A stretch of 64,000 bases of DNA from RYN-230 sp036509255 (GCA_036509255.1 DATCFY010000058.1:62001-126000); one strand, 5' to 3'. Shown: positions 1 to 9,080, numbered from the stretch's first letter. Made by a program: numbers and translations. Notes: generated by a model from the letters alone, not told the origin.

Positions 1-1
1 G

Positions 2-508
2 CTTGGCGTCAGGCTGGCGATGTCGCAGCAGGCCCAGGACGTCACCCAGACCGTCGCCGACGTGAACAGCCGGGTGACCTCAGCGCAGGCCGCGATCAGC
101 CAGCTGCGCAGGCTGCTGAGCCACGCGGGCTCGGTCAGCGGCCTGCTCACCGTGCAGAACCAGATCAACAACGAGGAGTCCGGCCTGGAATCGCTGCTTG
201 CCCGCCAGCGCGCCCTGGCTCACGAGACGTCCTTCGGGACCGTGAACGTGCTCCTGGTCGCCCCCTCCGCCCACGCGCGGCACCACGCCCGGCATCATTC
301 GGCCGGTTTCGTGGGCGGCCTGACAGCGGGCTGGCACGGCCTGGTGCGGGTGGTCTCCCTGGTGCTCACCGGGGCCGGGGCCGCGCTCCCGTTCGCCGTG
401 ATCCTGGCCGTGCTCGGCTACCTCGCCTATTGCACCCGCCGCTGGTTCGGCCGCCGCCGCAGTACGCCCGCCGGCCAGGGGCCGCCCGACCCCGCGGGCC
501 AGACCTGA
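2..508 (+). CDS. DUF4349-like membrane protein, C-terminal part (cut by window edge)
   Basis: The reading frame is open from the first codon of the window, so the start lies upstream and the ATG at 20 is probably internal. The visible part begins with a Gln/Ser/Asp-rich helical stretch (SQQAQDVTQTVADVNSRV) that resembles the coiled-coil region of DUF4349 proteins. It continues with a long amphipathic helix, then one hydrophobic segment near the C-terminus (about residues 105-140 counted from the ATG at 20) and a short Arg-rich cytoplasmic tail. DUF4349 proteins are extracytoplasmic membrane-anchored proteins of unknown function. The family assignment rests on the coiled-coil and membrane arrangement and is moderately secure. 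Confidence 0.7.
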   Translation, partial: LGVRLAMSQQAQDVTQTVADVNSRVTSAQAAISQLRRLLSHAGSVSGLLTVQNQINNEESGLESLLARQRALAHETSFGTVNVLLVAPSAHARHHARHHSAGFVGGLTAGWHGLVRVVSLVLTGAGAALPFAVILAVLGYLAYCTRRWFGRRRSTPAGQGPPDPAGQT

Positions 509-528
509 ACGGCCGCCGTCCGCGTGCC

Positions 529-1590
529 CTACGGGCCGGCTGGTTCCCGCACGGACGCCTCGTGGACGAGGTCGGTCAGCCGGGCCAGGACGTCGGGGTT
601 GGTCGCCGGCAGCACGCCATGTCCCAGGTTGAAGATGTGGCCCTCCGCGGTCCGGCCCCGGCCGATGACGTCTTTGGCCCGCCGCTCGATCACGTCCCAC
701 GGGGCGAGCAGGATCGCCGGGTCCAGGTTGCCCTGCAGCGCCTTGCCGGGTTCCACCCGGCGGACGGCCTCGTCCAGCGGGACCCGCCAGTCCACCCCGA
801 CTACATCGGCGCCCGCCTCGCCCATCATGCCGAGCAGTTCGCCGGTGGCCACGCCGAAGTGGATCCGCGGCACGCCGGTGTCAGCGAGAGCCTCCAGGAT
901 CCGCTTGCTGTGCGGCAGCACGCCGGTCCGGTAGTCCTCCGGGCTGACCGCACCGGCCCACGAGTCGAACAACTGGATCGCGGACGCGCCCGCTGCGACC
1001 TGGACCCGCAGGAAGCTGATCGTGATGTCGGCCAGCCTGCCGAGCAGCGCGTTCCACAGGCCCGGGTCACCGTACATGAGCGACTTAGTCAGGTCGTGGC
1101 TCTTGGATGGGCCGCCCTCGACCAGGTAGGAGGCCAGCGTGAACGGTCCGCCGGCGAAGCCGATCAGCGGCGTGGGCCCGAGCTCGGCCACTAGCGCGGT
1201 GACCGCCTCGGTGATGAAATCCACATCCCCTGGCTCCAGCGGGCGCAGCCGGGCCAGGTCCCGCTCCCCCCGGATCGGCTCCGCGATCACCGGGCCGACG
1301 CCCGGCTTGATGTCGATATCCAGGCCGACGGCCCGCAACGGGACCACGATGTCGCTGAACAGGATGGCCGCGTCCACCGGGTACCGGCTCAGTGGCTGGA
1401 GGGTGATCTCGGTAATCACGTCCGGCCGGAAACAGGCCTTGAGCATCGGCATCCCGCCTCGCGCCCGGCGGTATTCCGGCAGTGAGCGACCGGCCTGGCG
1501 CATGTACCAGACGGGCGTGTACGGCACCGGCTGCCGGCGGCAGGCCAGCAGGAACGGAGACTCATCGAGGGGCTTGGGCTGCACGTTCAC
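529..1590 (-). CDS. hemE: uroporphyrinogen decarboxylase
   Basis: Decarboxylates the four acetate side chains of uroporphyrinogen III to give coproporphyrinogen III in cytoplasmic haem synthesis. Family signatures are visible: PVWYMRQAGRSLPEYR near the N-terminus, an AAILFSDI segment with the conserved Asp, and PFTLASYLVEG in the middle. The frame extends upstream to 1869, but that stretch does not look like UroD. The GTG at 1590 (or the GTG two codons later at 1584) gives about 353 residues, the usual length. It stands alone on the minus strand, divergent from the DUF3000/rnd pair, and hemE next to DUF3000 and rnd is a common actinobacterial arrangement. Confidence 0.95.
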   Translation of the reverse strand: MNVQPKPLDESPFLLACRRQPVPYTPVWYMRQAGRSLPEYRRARGGMPMLKACFRPDVITEITLQPLSRYPVDAAILFSDIVVPLRAVGLDIDIKPGVGPVIAEPIRGERDLARLRPLEPGDVDFITEAVTALVAELGPTPLIGFAGGPFTLASYLVEGGPSKSHDLTKSLMYGDPGLWNALLGRLADITISFLRVQVAAGASAIQLFDSWAGAVSPEDYRTGVLPHSKRILEALADTGVPRIHFGVATGELLGMMGEAGADVVGVDWRVPLDEAVRRVEPGKALQGNLDPAILLAPWDVIERRAKDVIGRGRTAEGHIFNLGHGVLPATNPDVLARLTDLVHEASVREPAGP

Positions 1591-1778
1591 ATCTGCGATG
1601 CTCTCACAGGACGGGGGCTGAGCCGCAGCATCCGCCCAGGTGACATCGGGACACGCCGCCCGAGATCCACCGATCCGCGTGCTGCCCATGCCACGATCGA
1701 CACCTGCCTGGCACCGCAGCCCAAAACCCCCAGATGGGGACGCCTGCGGCGCCACTGGGTGAGGAGGGTCCCGAGACC

Positions 1779-1988
1779 ATGAACGAGATCGACGGCCATT
1801 GCGCCGAGTGCGCTGAGACTGGAGCGTTCGCTCAGGTACACCCCGATCCGGGAAGCTGCTGCGACGCATTCGAGGGTATTTGCCCGGAATGGTACTGCAT
1901 CGCCTGCGGCGCTGCTGTCCTCATCAGCCTCCTCCCCGCCAGCTGGCCGCCCGTCCGCCCGGCGGAGCTGACCGGGCGCGCCGCGTGA
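1779..1988 (+). CDS. small Cys-rich hypothetical protein
   Basis: A 69-residue frame starts at an ATG preceded by a GAGGAGG-like ribosome binding site about 12 bases upstream. It holds seven cysteines arranged as CAEC, a CC pair, then C and CIAC, followed by a short hydrophobic stretch. This pattern suggests a small metal-binding (zinc-ribbon-like) protein, but no family is recognised. An in-frame ATG at 1734 exists upstream without better support. The gene sits between divergent hemE and DUF3000. It could still be a chance open frame in GC-rich DNA, although the regular CxxC spacing argues for a real product. Confidence 0.5.
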   Translation: MNEIDGHCAECAETGAFAQVHPDPGSCCDAFEGICPEWYCIACGAAVLISLLPASWPPVRPAELTGRAA

Positions 1989-1994
1989 CATCGC

Positions 1995-2681
1995 ATGGCG
2001 ACGACGTACGCTCAGTTTATGAAGCACGTCAGCGGGCCAGTGGCCGCGGGCGACTCGGCCCGGCTCTCGATGCCGCCTGGTGACGACGCGGCAGCCGGCT
2101 TCGGTGTCATCGTGGCCGCCCTGCTGGCCCAGCGCGACGAGATCGGCGGGCTGCGCCCGGAACTGTTCTTCGAGGACGTCCCGGCCCCCCGCACCCTCGC
2201 CCCGTACGCGAGCGCGATCGCGGTCACCGTCCAGGTTGAGGACGACGACATCGCCAGCGGCAGGCTGATCCTGCTCTACGACCCTGCAGGCCAGAAAGGC
2301 TGGGCCGGGCCCCTCCGCGTTATCGCCTACATCCGCGCAGACCTGGACCCGGACATCGCCGAGGACCCGCTCATCGGGCAGGTGGGCTGGACCTGGCTGA
2401 CCGAGGCGCTGGGCCACCGCACCGCCGGCTACGCGGAGCCCAGCGGAACCGTGACCACAGTCGTCACCGAGGGCTTCGGGGCCAAGGAGTCCGAGCCCGC
2501 GGTCACCGGGTTCGAGCTGCGCGCGTCCTGGTCGCCCGCGGCGCCGGACACGACCCCCGGCCCGGAGATCCTGGATGGGCACCTGACCGCGTGGTGCGAC
2601 GCGCTCTGCGCGGCGGCCGGGCTCCCGCCCCTGGCGGAAGGCGTGACCGCGCTGCCGCCGAGTAGCCGGCGGCTCCGGTAA
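1995..2681 (+). CDS. DUF3000 domain-containing protein
   Basis: The 228-residue product matches the actinobacteria-specific DUF3000 family: an LRPE segment, PAPRTLAPYASAIAVTV, a GRLILLYDP block and the VGWTWLTEAL block. No function is established and no membrane segment or signal peptide is visible. The stop codon TAA shares one base with the ATG of ribonuclease D, so the two are translationally coupled. DUF3000 directly upstream of rnd is a recurrent actinobacterial pairing. An alternative start at the ATG at 2019 is possible, because a TACGCT hexamer lies six bases before it and would suit a leaderless transcript. Confidence 0.9.
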   Translation: MATTYAQFMKHVSGPVAAGDSARLSMPPGDDAAAGFGVIVAALLAQRDEIGGLRPELFFEDVPAPRTLAPYASAIAVTVQVEDDDIASGRLILLYDPAGQKGWAGPLRVIAYIRADLDPDIAEDPLIGQVGWTWLTEALGHRTAGYAEPSGTVTTVVTEGFGAKESEPAVTGFELRASWSPAAPDTTPGPEILDGHLTAWCDALCAAAGLPPLAEGVTALPPSSRRLR

Positions 2682-4015
2682 TGGCCCAGGAAGACCAGCC
2701 GCCGGCCCCGGGGCCGGCGGACACCAGCGACCCGGCCAGCCCGGACGCGGCGGCCGGCGAGACGGACGCGGCCGCCGCTGCCCAGCCACCGGAACGACCA
2801 CCAGCTGTCCCGCTGCTGGAGCCCCGTGACGGCTTGCCGCCACTGGTGACGTCCGCCGGTGCACTGCACGAAGCCGTCCGCGCGCTGGGCGCGGGCGAGG
2901 GGCCGGTGGCCGTGGACGCCGAGCGGGCGTCCGGTTTCCGGTACGGGCACCGGGCCTTCCTGGTCCAGCTGCGCCGCCGTGGCGCCGGGACGGTGCTGAT
3001 CGACCCGGTCGCCTGCCCGGACCTGTCGGAGCTGGACGAGGTCCTGGCCGATACCGAAGCGGTGCTGCACGCTGCGTCCCAGGACCTGCCGTGCCTGGCG
3101 GATCTGGGCTACCGGCCGCGCCAGCTGTTCGACACCGAGCTCGCGGGGCGGCTCCTCGGCTACCCCCGGGTGGGGCTGGGCCCGCTGGTCGAGAATGTGC
3201 TCGGCCTGGCCCTGGAGAAGGGGTACGCGGCCGCGGACTGGTCGACCCGGCCCCTGCCCGAGGACTGGCTGCGGTACGCCGCCCTCGACGTCGAGGTCCT
3301 GGTGGACCTGCGGGACGCGCTGGCCGAACAGCTGGTGGCCCAGGACAAGGACGAGTGGGGTCGGCAGGAGTTCACGGCCGTGCTCAACGCCGGGCCGCCC
3401 GCGCCGCGGGCCGAACCCTGGCGCCGCACGTCCGGCATCCATCGTGTGCGTACCCGGCGCGGCCTGGCCATCGTCCGGGAAATGTGGCTGGAGCGCGACC
3501 GGATCGCCCAGCGGCGTGACCTGTCACCGGGCCGGGTACTGCCGGACTCCGCCATCGTGGAGGCGGCACGCGCGGCCCCGGCCACGGCCGCCGCGCTGGC
3601 CGGGGCGCCCGGGTTCAAGGGCCGCGGGGCCAAGCGGCACGCCCAGGAGTGGTTCGCCGCCATCCGCCGCGCGCACGCGGAGGCAGACCAGGCTCTTCCG
3701 CGGCCCTCCGCCCAGGTGTCGGAAGGACCCCCGCCTGCGCACCGCTGGCACGAGCGCGACCCCGAGGCGGCCCGGCGGCTGGCCGCCGTGCGGGCGGTCA
3801 TCGCCGCCCTTTCCGACGAGCACTCGGTGCCGGCCGAGAACCTGCTCCAGCCCGACTCGGTGCGCAGGCTCGCCTGGCAGCCCCCGGACCCGGTGACCGC
3901 GGAGGCGGTGACGGCCGGCCTGTCGGGCTACGGGGCCCGGCCGTGGCAGGTCCAGCTCACCTCGGCGCCGATCGCGGGCGCCCTGCTCCGCCTGGCCGAG
4001 AAGGGCGACGAGTAA
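2681..4015 (+). CDS. rnd: ribonuclease D family 3'-5' exonuclease
   Basis: A DEDD-superfamily 3'-5' exoribonuclease for trimming or maturing stable RNA ends. The first 70 residues are a Pro/Ala/Asp-rich linker. The exonuclease domain then shows all three motifs: VAVDAE (Asp79, Glu81), an HAASQDLPCL segment (second Asp) and RYAALDVEVL (Tyr and last Asp of motif III). An HRDC-type helical domain follows from about residue 235. Length (444) is normal for actinobacterial members. Translation is coupled to DUF3000 by a one-base overlap. Confidence 0.93.
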   Translation: MAQEDQPPAPGPADTSDPASPDAAAGETDAAAAAQPPERPPAVPLLEPRDGLPPLVTSAGALHEAVRALGAGEGPVAVDAERASGFRYGHRAFLVQLRRRGAGTVLIDPVACPDLSELDEVLADTEAVLHAASQDLPCLADLGYRPRQLFDTELAGRLLGYPRVGLGPLVENVLGLALEKGYAAADWSTRPLPEDWLRYAALDVEVLVDLRDALAEQLVAQDKDEWGRQEFTAVLNAGPPAPRAEPWRRTSGIHRVRTRRGLAIVREMWLERDRIAQRRDLSPGRVLPDSAIVEAARAAPATAAALAGAPGFKGRGAKRHAQEWFAAIRRAHAEADQALPRPSAQVSEGPPPAHRWHERDPEAARRLAAVRAVIAALSDEHSVPAENLLQPDSVRRLAWQPPDPVTAEAVTAGLSGYGARPWQVQLTSAPIAGALLRLAEKGDE

Positions 4016-4072
4016 GGCCTCTGGCCGCGAGGACGGCTACCGGATCGGGAGCCCGGAGCGCAGACTGGTGGG

Positions 4073-5188
4073 ATGGGCCAGGACGGCTTGCCCCGCCGCG
4101 AGCTTCCCGCCTGGCGGCCCGGACGCCCCTCGCTCAGGGTGCGGCTCGCCGCCGTGGCCGTGTGCCTGCTGGCCGCCGGCGCGGGGATCATCGTCGTAGC
4201 GGGCAGCCTGGCCGCCCGAGACCAGCTGACGCGGCAGGCCGGGCAGCTGCTGCGCGGCTACGCGGGCCAGCTGGCCGGCCATCCGTTCCTGCTCACGCCG
4301 CTATCCCGGACCGCACCAGGGCCTGCCGGGCTCAGCCTGGCCGCAGCCGGGGCCGGCGCGCTGAGCATCGCGGTGCGTGACTCCGGTGGCCAGCTGGTGA
4401 TGCGGACGGCGCCGGGCATCCCGGCTGGGCAGGCGGGGACGGTGCAGCCCGGCCGCGCCGGCTACCTGGCCATCGCCGAGCCGATCCATTACCGGGCGCA
4501 CCGTATCCCGTACGCCTACTCCGCGGAAGACTTCGTCCTCGACGTCAGCCCGGCCGGACCCGGGTCACCGGGCACCCTCGTGGTGAGCCTCAGCCTGGCC
4601 CGGATCGGCCACGCCACCGGCCACCTGAGGGCCGTCATGCTGGCCGTGAGCGGCCTGGTGGTGCTGGCTGCCGGGGGCCTGGCCGCCTGGATGATCAGCG
4701 CCATGCTCTGGCCGCTTACCTGGCTGGGGCACCGGGCCGAGGCCATCGCCGCCGGCCGGGCACCCACCGCGGGGCCACCGGCCAGCAGCCTCCCCGGAGG
4801 CCCACCGCGGGGCTGCTGGGCCGTAGCCCCCGCGCTGACGGTCCTGCTGACCCAGCTCGAGCGGGCCGGTGACGCGGCCGCCGGGCCCGGCCCGCCTGGC
4901 GACCTGGCCGGCGGGGCCGCCCTGGCCTCCCGCCGGGTCACCGAGCGGCGGCGGCAGGCCATCGTGGACACCAGCCGCGAGCTGCGCAAGCTGGTCAGCG
5001 TCCTGGCTGGTCTGACCGAGTACTACCGGCTTCACGACGAGCCTGGCCCCGGCGGTTCCGACCGGCTGCTGGACCGGGTCGCGGAGGAGACCGCGCGGAT
5101 CGACGCGCTCATCCAGACTCTGGAGGGCACCGTCCAGGATGAGCCCGGGTCTCCGGGGCACCGCGAAAATGTCGGCAGGAGTGCGTAA
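4073..5188 (+). CDS. sensor-kinase-like membrane protein lacking His and ATPase domain
   Basis: The layout is that of the front half of a two-component sensor: TM helix (about residues 24-46), extracytoplasmic domain (50-180), TM helix (186-212), HAMP-like linker, and a DHp-like helical hairpin (285-352). Where the H-box should read S-H-E-L-R the protein has TSRELRK (Arg302 for the phospho-acceptor His). The second helix (DRVAEETARIDALIQTLEG) fits the usual DHp. The protein ends there, at 371 residues, with no HATPase_c N, G1 or G2 boxes, and no response regulator is adjacent. It therefore cannot be an ordinary histidine kinase. It may be a decayed kinase or a signalling pseudokinase that dimerises with a partner. 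The family call is moderate; the missing motifs are directly visible. Confidence 0.75.
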   Translation: MGQDGLPRRELPAWRPGRPSLRVRLAAVAVCLLAAGAGIIVVAGSLAARDQLTRQAGQLLRGYAGQLAGHPFLLTPLSRTAPGPAGLSLAAAGAGALSIAVRDSGGQLVMRTAPGIPAGQAGTVQPGRAGYLAIAEPIHYRAHRIPYAYSAEDFVLDVSPAGPGSPGTLVVSLSLARIGHATGHLRAVMLAVSGLVVLAAGGLAAWMISAMLWPLTWLGHRAEAIAAGRAPTAGPPASSLPGGPPRGCWAVAPALTVLLTQLERAGDAAAGPGPPGDLAGGAALASRRVTERRRQAIVDTSRELRKLVSVLAGLTEYYRLHDEPGPGGSDRLLDRVAEETARIDALIQTLEGTVQDEPGSPGHRENVGRSA

Positions 5189-5262
5189 TCTCAAGGACGC
5201 GTGAACGGGCCGGGCACGGCCGGCCCGGCCCCGGGCGGAGCGGGCAGAAGGCGGATGCGACG

Positions 5263-5826
5263 ATGACCGAACTGGCCTGGGCCACGCTGAGCTCACCGGT
5301 CGGGCCGCTCGCGGTGGGCTGCACCCCGGCGGGTGTGGCCCAGCTGTACTTCAGGGCGCCCGGCGGCGCCAGCCGGCGCGAGACGGCCCAGGCCAGCGCC
5401 GGGCAGGGCGGTACTGGCCAGGCCAGCACCGGGCTGCTGAGCGCGGCCCGTGACCAGCTGGCGGAGTACTTTGCCGGGCAGCGCCGGCACTTCGACCTGC
5501 CGCTGGACTGGTCCGGCTGTTCCCGGGCCCAGCACCAGGTGCTGTCGGTGCTCTACGACTCGGTCGGCTACGGGGAGACGGCCACGTACGGGGACCTGGC
5601 GCAGCGCGCCGTCGCCGGGCCAGACGGGATCTCACTCCCGGCGCGGGCCATCGGGCGGATCATGGGCTCGAACCCGCTGCCGCTGATCGTGCCCTGCCAC
5701 CGGGTGGTCGCGGGCAACGGGCTGGGTGGCTACAGCGGCGGCACCGGCATCGAGATCAAGCGGTGGCTGCTGATCTTCGAAGGGGCTCTGCCGGCCACCC
5801 TGGACTGGAGCCCTGCGGGCGCCTGA
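5263..5826 (+). CDS. ogt: methylated-DNA--[protein]-cysteine S-methyltransferase
   Basis: A suicide repair protein that moves the methyl group from O6-methylguanine in DNA to its own cysteine. The active-site motif PCHRVVAG is present with Cys145 as acceptor, and the preceding segment GRIMGSNPLPLIV matches the DNA-binding fold. Length (187) is normal. The ATG is preceded by GAAGGCGG about six bases upstream. It is convergent with the NUDIX/PGAM gene; no adaptive-response regulator or AlkA is nearby. Confidence 0.93.
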   Translation: MTELAWATLSSPVGPLAVGCTPAGVAQLYFRAPGGASRRETAQASAGQGGTGQASTGLLSAARDQLAEYFAGQRRHFDLPLDWSGCSRAQHQVLSVLYDSVGYGETATYGDLAQRAVAGPDGISLPARAIGRIMGSNPLPLIVPCHRVVAGNGLGGYSGGTGIEIKRWLLIFEGALPATLDWSPAGA

Positions 5827-5852
5827 GCTGGGCGGACCGGGTGCCGGCCGCC

Positions 5853-6776
5853 TCAGCTGCCTGTCAGGTGATGCTCCTCCAGGGACGCCAGCGCGTTCCA
5901 CCCGACGTGCAGCACCCAGAACCCGCCCAGCGGCAGCGGCTGGCTCTCGCGGGCCTTCGCGCCGAGCACCGCGCAGGCCTCCTCCAGGATCACGGAGAGG
6001 TTTTCCCGGTGCCCGCAGATCACCGCGGGCAGGCCGGCGCCCAGGACCTCGTCCACCCGGCGGCGGGCGTCCGCCGCGCTGCCCAGCCCCACAGTGAACG
6101 CGGCGTCGGTCTGCACGGGCTGCCTGGTCACGTCCGCGTAGGCCTGCACGGTGGCGGCGCAGCGCTCGGCGGCCGAGCTGAGCACCCGGGCCGTCCCGTA
6201 GCACCGGAGCAGCGGTGCCAGCTCCTCTTTCTGCTGGCGGCCCACCGGGTCGAGCGGACGCTTCAGGTCGTCGTCATGATCCGCCGCCCGCCACTGATCC
6301 TTGCTGCCCGCCGATGCGTGGCGAACCAGGATCAAAGGCTGCGTGTCAGGCGGGCCGACCGCGAACTCGTCCAGGACACCGATGTCGTGCGGGTAGCTCA
6401 GCCGGTCCCGGGCCTCCGGTACCGCCAGCCAGCCGACCTCGTCCACTTCATCGTTCGGCACGAACCCGGGCTGCGGCCCGTCCGCGGCTCTGGCCGCCCA
6501 GTAATCCACCGTTTTCGGCCGGTTGCCGTGCTGCTGGTAGTGCGTGGACGGCAGGCGCCGCCCCAGGGTCACCCGGACCCCCGTCTCCTCGGCCACCTCC
6601 CGCACCGCGGTCAGCAGGACATGCTCGCCGGGCAGGGCCTTGCCCTTGGGCAAGCTCCAGTCGTCGTACCGGCTGCGGTGGACCAGCGCAACCTCAGGCC
6701 CAGTGGCTCCGGGCCGCCAGAGCACAGCGCCGGCGGCCCGGATCTCGGTCTCTCCAGACTCCCCGCCCAAGGCCAT
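5853..6776 (-). CDS. NUDIX hydrolase fused to histidine phosphatase (MutT1-like)
   Basis: Two-domain protein. Residues 1-140 form a NUDIX hydrolase with the box starting at PGEHVLLTAVREVAEETG (REVAEE core at about 59-64). Residues 145-307 are a histidine phosphatase/phosphoglycerate-mutase domain beginning LILVRHASAG (Arg152, His153), with a second His in the ICGHREN segment. This is the architecture of mycobacterial MutT1, which hydrolyses 8-oxo-dGTP and diadenosine polyphosphates. Its ATG overlaps the stop of ppk by one base, so both are on one polyphosphate/nucleotide-housekeeping transcript. Confidence 0.9.
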   Translation of the reverse strand: MALGGESGETEIRAAGAVLWRPGATGPEVALVHRSRYDDWSLPKGKALPGEHVLLTAVREVAEETGVRVTLGRRLPSTHYQQHGNRPKTVDYWAARAADGPQPGFVPNDEVDEVGWLAVPEARDRLSYPHDIGVLDEFAVGPPDTQPLILVRHASAGSKDQWRAADHDDDLKRPLDPVGRQQKEELAPLLRCYGTARVLSSAAERCAATVQAYADVTRQPVQTDAAFTVGLGSAADARRRVDEVLGAGLPAVICGHRENLSVILEEACAVLGAKARESQPLPLGGFWVLHVGWNALASLEEHHLTGS

Positions 6777-8920
6777 CAGCCGTCAGTGGGGTGACCGCGT
6801 CGTTCAAGGAGGTACTGCTGCAGGTCTCGCAAGGGCTTCCCTTCGGCGTCGCGGTGGTGCCTGGCCCACGTGCCGTCCCCGGCCAGCCACCAGGAACTTG
6901 TGCCATCGTCCATCGCCAGGTCGATCAGCGCGCGAAGTTCCTGCTGGTGCGCGAGGGTTTTGGCCCGGCACAAGGCCTCCACCCGGCGGTCCAGGTTGCG
7001 GTGCATCAGATCGGCGCTGCCGATCCAGACTTCGCCCTCGTCGTCCTCGGAGGTGCCGAACGCGTAAATCCGCGAGTGCTCCAGGAAACGCCCGAGGATA
7101 CTCCGCACCCGGATGGTCTCGGACAGGCCGGGCAGGCCCGGCCGCAGCGCGCAGATACCGCGGGCCCACAGGTCAATCGGCACGCCCGCCATGGACGCGC
7201 GGTAGAGCGCATCGATCACGGCCTCGTCCACGATCGCGTTGCACTTCAGCTGGATCCGCGCCGGGCGGCCCTCCTGCTGCCAGGTCATCTGCCGTTCGAT
7301 CCGTCCCAGCAGCCCAGCCCGCAGGGCGGTCGGGGCCACCAGGAGACGGTGGTAGTCGGTATTCCGGCTGTACCCGGTGAGCACGTTGAACAGGTCCGTG
7401 GCGTCCCCGCCGACCTCGGGGTCCGACGTGAGCAGGCCGTAGTCCTCGTAGAGCCGCGCGGTGGAGGAGTTGTAGTTGCCCGTGCCGATGTGGCAGTAAC
7501 GCCGCAGCGACCCGTCCGGCTCCTCCCGGACCACGAGCGCCATCTTGCAGTGCGTCTTGAGGTCGACGAACCCGTACACCACGTGGCAGCCCGCTTCTTC
7601 CAGCTTGCGCGCCCAGAGGATGTTCGCGCGCTCGTCGAAGCGGGCCTTGAGCTCGACCACCACCACCACCTGCTTGCCCGCCTCGGCCGCGTCGATCAGC
7701 GCCTCGACGATCGGCGAGGAGTCGCTGGTCCGGTACAGGGTCTGCTTGATGGCCAGGACCCGGGGGTCGGCGGCCGCTTCCACCGTCAGCCGCTCCACCG
7801 TGGCGGTGAACGAGTCGTACGGGTGGTGCACCAGCACGTCCCGCCGGTCCAGGGTGGCGAAGACGTCCGCGTCGTGCGGGAACGCCGACTCCGACGGGAC
7901 GAAGGCTGAGTACTTGAGCCGCCGTATGTCGAGGTCAGCGATGGCGTTCAGGCCGGTGAGGTCGAGCGGCCCGGGCAGGTGGTAGACCGCCCGGCGATCC
8001 ACGTCCAGCTCGGTGACCAGCCTCTCGAGCACCTCGGGGGAGATCGTTTCCTCCACTTCGAGGCGGACCGCGGGCTCGAAGCGGCGCCGCAGCAGCTCGC
8101 GCTCCAGCGACTGCATCAGGTCCTCGGTGACGTCCTCGTCTACCTCCAGCTCCCGGGTCCTGGTGACGCGGAACACGTGGTGCTCCAGGATGTCCAGCCC
8201 GGTGAACAGCTCGGGCAGGTGCGCGGCGATCACGTCTTCCAGCGGGACGAACCGGTACGTCCCCACCTTGATGAAGCGGGGCAGCAGCGGGGGCACCTTG
8301 ACCCGGGCGAACATGGTCACACCCGTATCCGGGTCCGCGATCATGACCGCGAGACTGAGCGACAAACCGGATATATACGGCCATGGGTGGGCCGGATCCA
8401 CGACCAGCGGGGTCAGCACCGGGTAGATCCGGTCCCGGAAGAGCTGCTGCAGCTCGTGCTGCTCCTCTTCGGAGAGCTCCTTCCAGTGCAGGATCTCGAT
8501 GCCCTCTTCGGCCAGCAGCGAGCGGACGGTGGTGTCGAAGTACTCTGCGTGCTCCAGGGTGAGCTCACGCGCCGTCTCCAGCGTGTTCTCCAGCACCTGG
8601 TCGGGGGCCATCTCCGTGGTCACACCCTCCACCGGCAGCCCGGTGGCCATCCGGCGCATCCGGCCCGCGACCCGGACCATGAAGAACTCGTCGAGGTTGC
8701 TGGCGAAGATGGCCATGAAGCGCACCCGCTCGAGCAACGGAACGGTGTCGTCCTGGGCCAGCTCGAGCACCCGCTGGTTGAACCGGAGCCAGCTTCCCTC
8801 GCGCTCGATGTAGCGGTCGGGAGGCAGATCGTCAGCCGGCTTCGCGCCTGCAGGATCGGGCGCTCCGCTCGTGCCCATCTCGTCCTTACTCTGCTGGAAG
8901 CTGACCTCACCGACACTCAT
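6776..8920 (-). CDS. ppk: polyphosphate kinase 1
   Basis: Polymerises the gamma-phosphate of ATP into inorganic polyphosphate (reversible). Signatures include YIEREGSWLRFNQRVLELA at the start of the fold and RYCHIGTGNYNSSTARLYED with the autophosphorylated His. The frame runs up to an ATG at 9028, but a sigma70-like promoter (GTTCAA/TCACTA read on the minus strand) lies at 8979-9007, placing the transcript start near 8972. I therefore prefer the ATG at 8920 (714 aa). The ATG at 8878, preceded by AAGGA, is an equally good alternative (700 aa). Coupled to the downstream MutT1-like gene by a one-base overlap. Confidence 0.93.
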   Translation of the reverse strand: MSVGEVSFQQSKDEMGTSGAPDPAGAKPADDLPPDRYIEREGSWLRFNQRVLELAQDDTVPLLERVRFMAIFASNLDEFFMVRVAGRMRRMATGLPVEGVTTEMAPDQVLENTLETARELTLEHAEYFDTTVRSLLAEEGIEILHWKELSEEEQHELQQLFRDRIYPVLTPLVVDPAHPWPYISGLSLSLAVMIADPDTGVTMFARVKVPPLLPRFIKVGTYRFVPLEDVIAAHLPELFTGLDILEHHVFRVTRTRELEVDEDVTEDLMQSLERELLRRRFEPAVRLEVEETISPEVLERLVTELDVDRRAVYHLPGPLDLTGLNAIADLDIRRLKYSAFVPSESAFPHDADVFATLDRRDVLVHHPYDSFTATVERLTVEAAADPRVLAIKQTLYRTSDSSPIVEALIDAAEAGKQVVVVVELKARFDERANILWARKLEEAGCHVVYGFVDLKTHCKMALVVREEPDGSLRRYCHIGTGNYNSSTARLYEDYGLLTSDPEVGGDATDLFNVLTGYSRNTDYHRLLVAPTALRAGLLGRIERQMTWQQEGRPARIQLKCNAIVDEAVIDALYRASMAGVPIDLWARGICALRPGLPGLSETIRVRSILGRFLEHSRIYAFGTSEDDEGEVWIGSADLMHRNLDRRVEALCRAKTLAHQQELRALIDLAMDDGTSSWWLAGDGTWARHHRDAEGKPLRDLQQYLLERRGHPTDG

Positions 8921-8978
8921 GTCGTCATTGTCCCCAGTGCCCCGAGCGTCAAGACTGCCGGACCCCCTGTTTTCAATA

Positions 8979-9007
8979 TCACTAAGGGTCGTGTTTGCCC
9001 AGTTCAA
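8979..9007 (-). promoter_or_regulatory. putative ppk promoter
   Basis: On the minus strand TTGAAC (9007-9002) and TAGTGA (8984-8979) are separated by 17 bp, the classical spacing. The surrounding 50 bp are unusually AT-rich for this window. The predicted start near 8972 lies downstream of the ATG at 9028 and upstream of those at 8920 and 8878, which supports a shorter ppk. Confidence 0.45.
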
Positions 9008-9080
9008 TAGAGAGTCATTGACCCGCATGGCGAAGCCGAGGGCCAGTCCGGGTCAGGCCAGCGGCGATGGCGGCCTCCCG

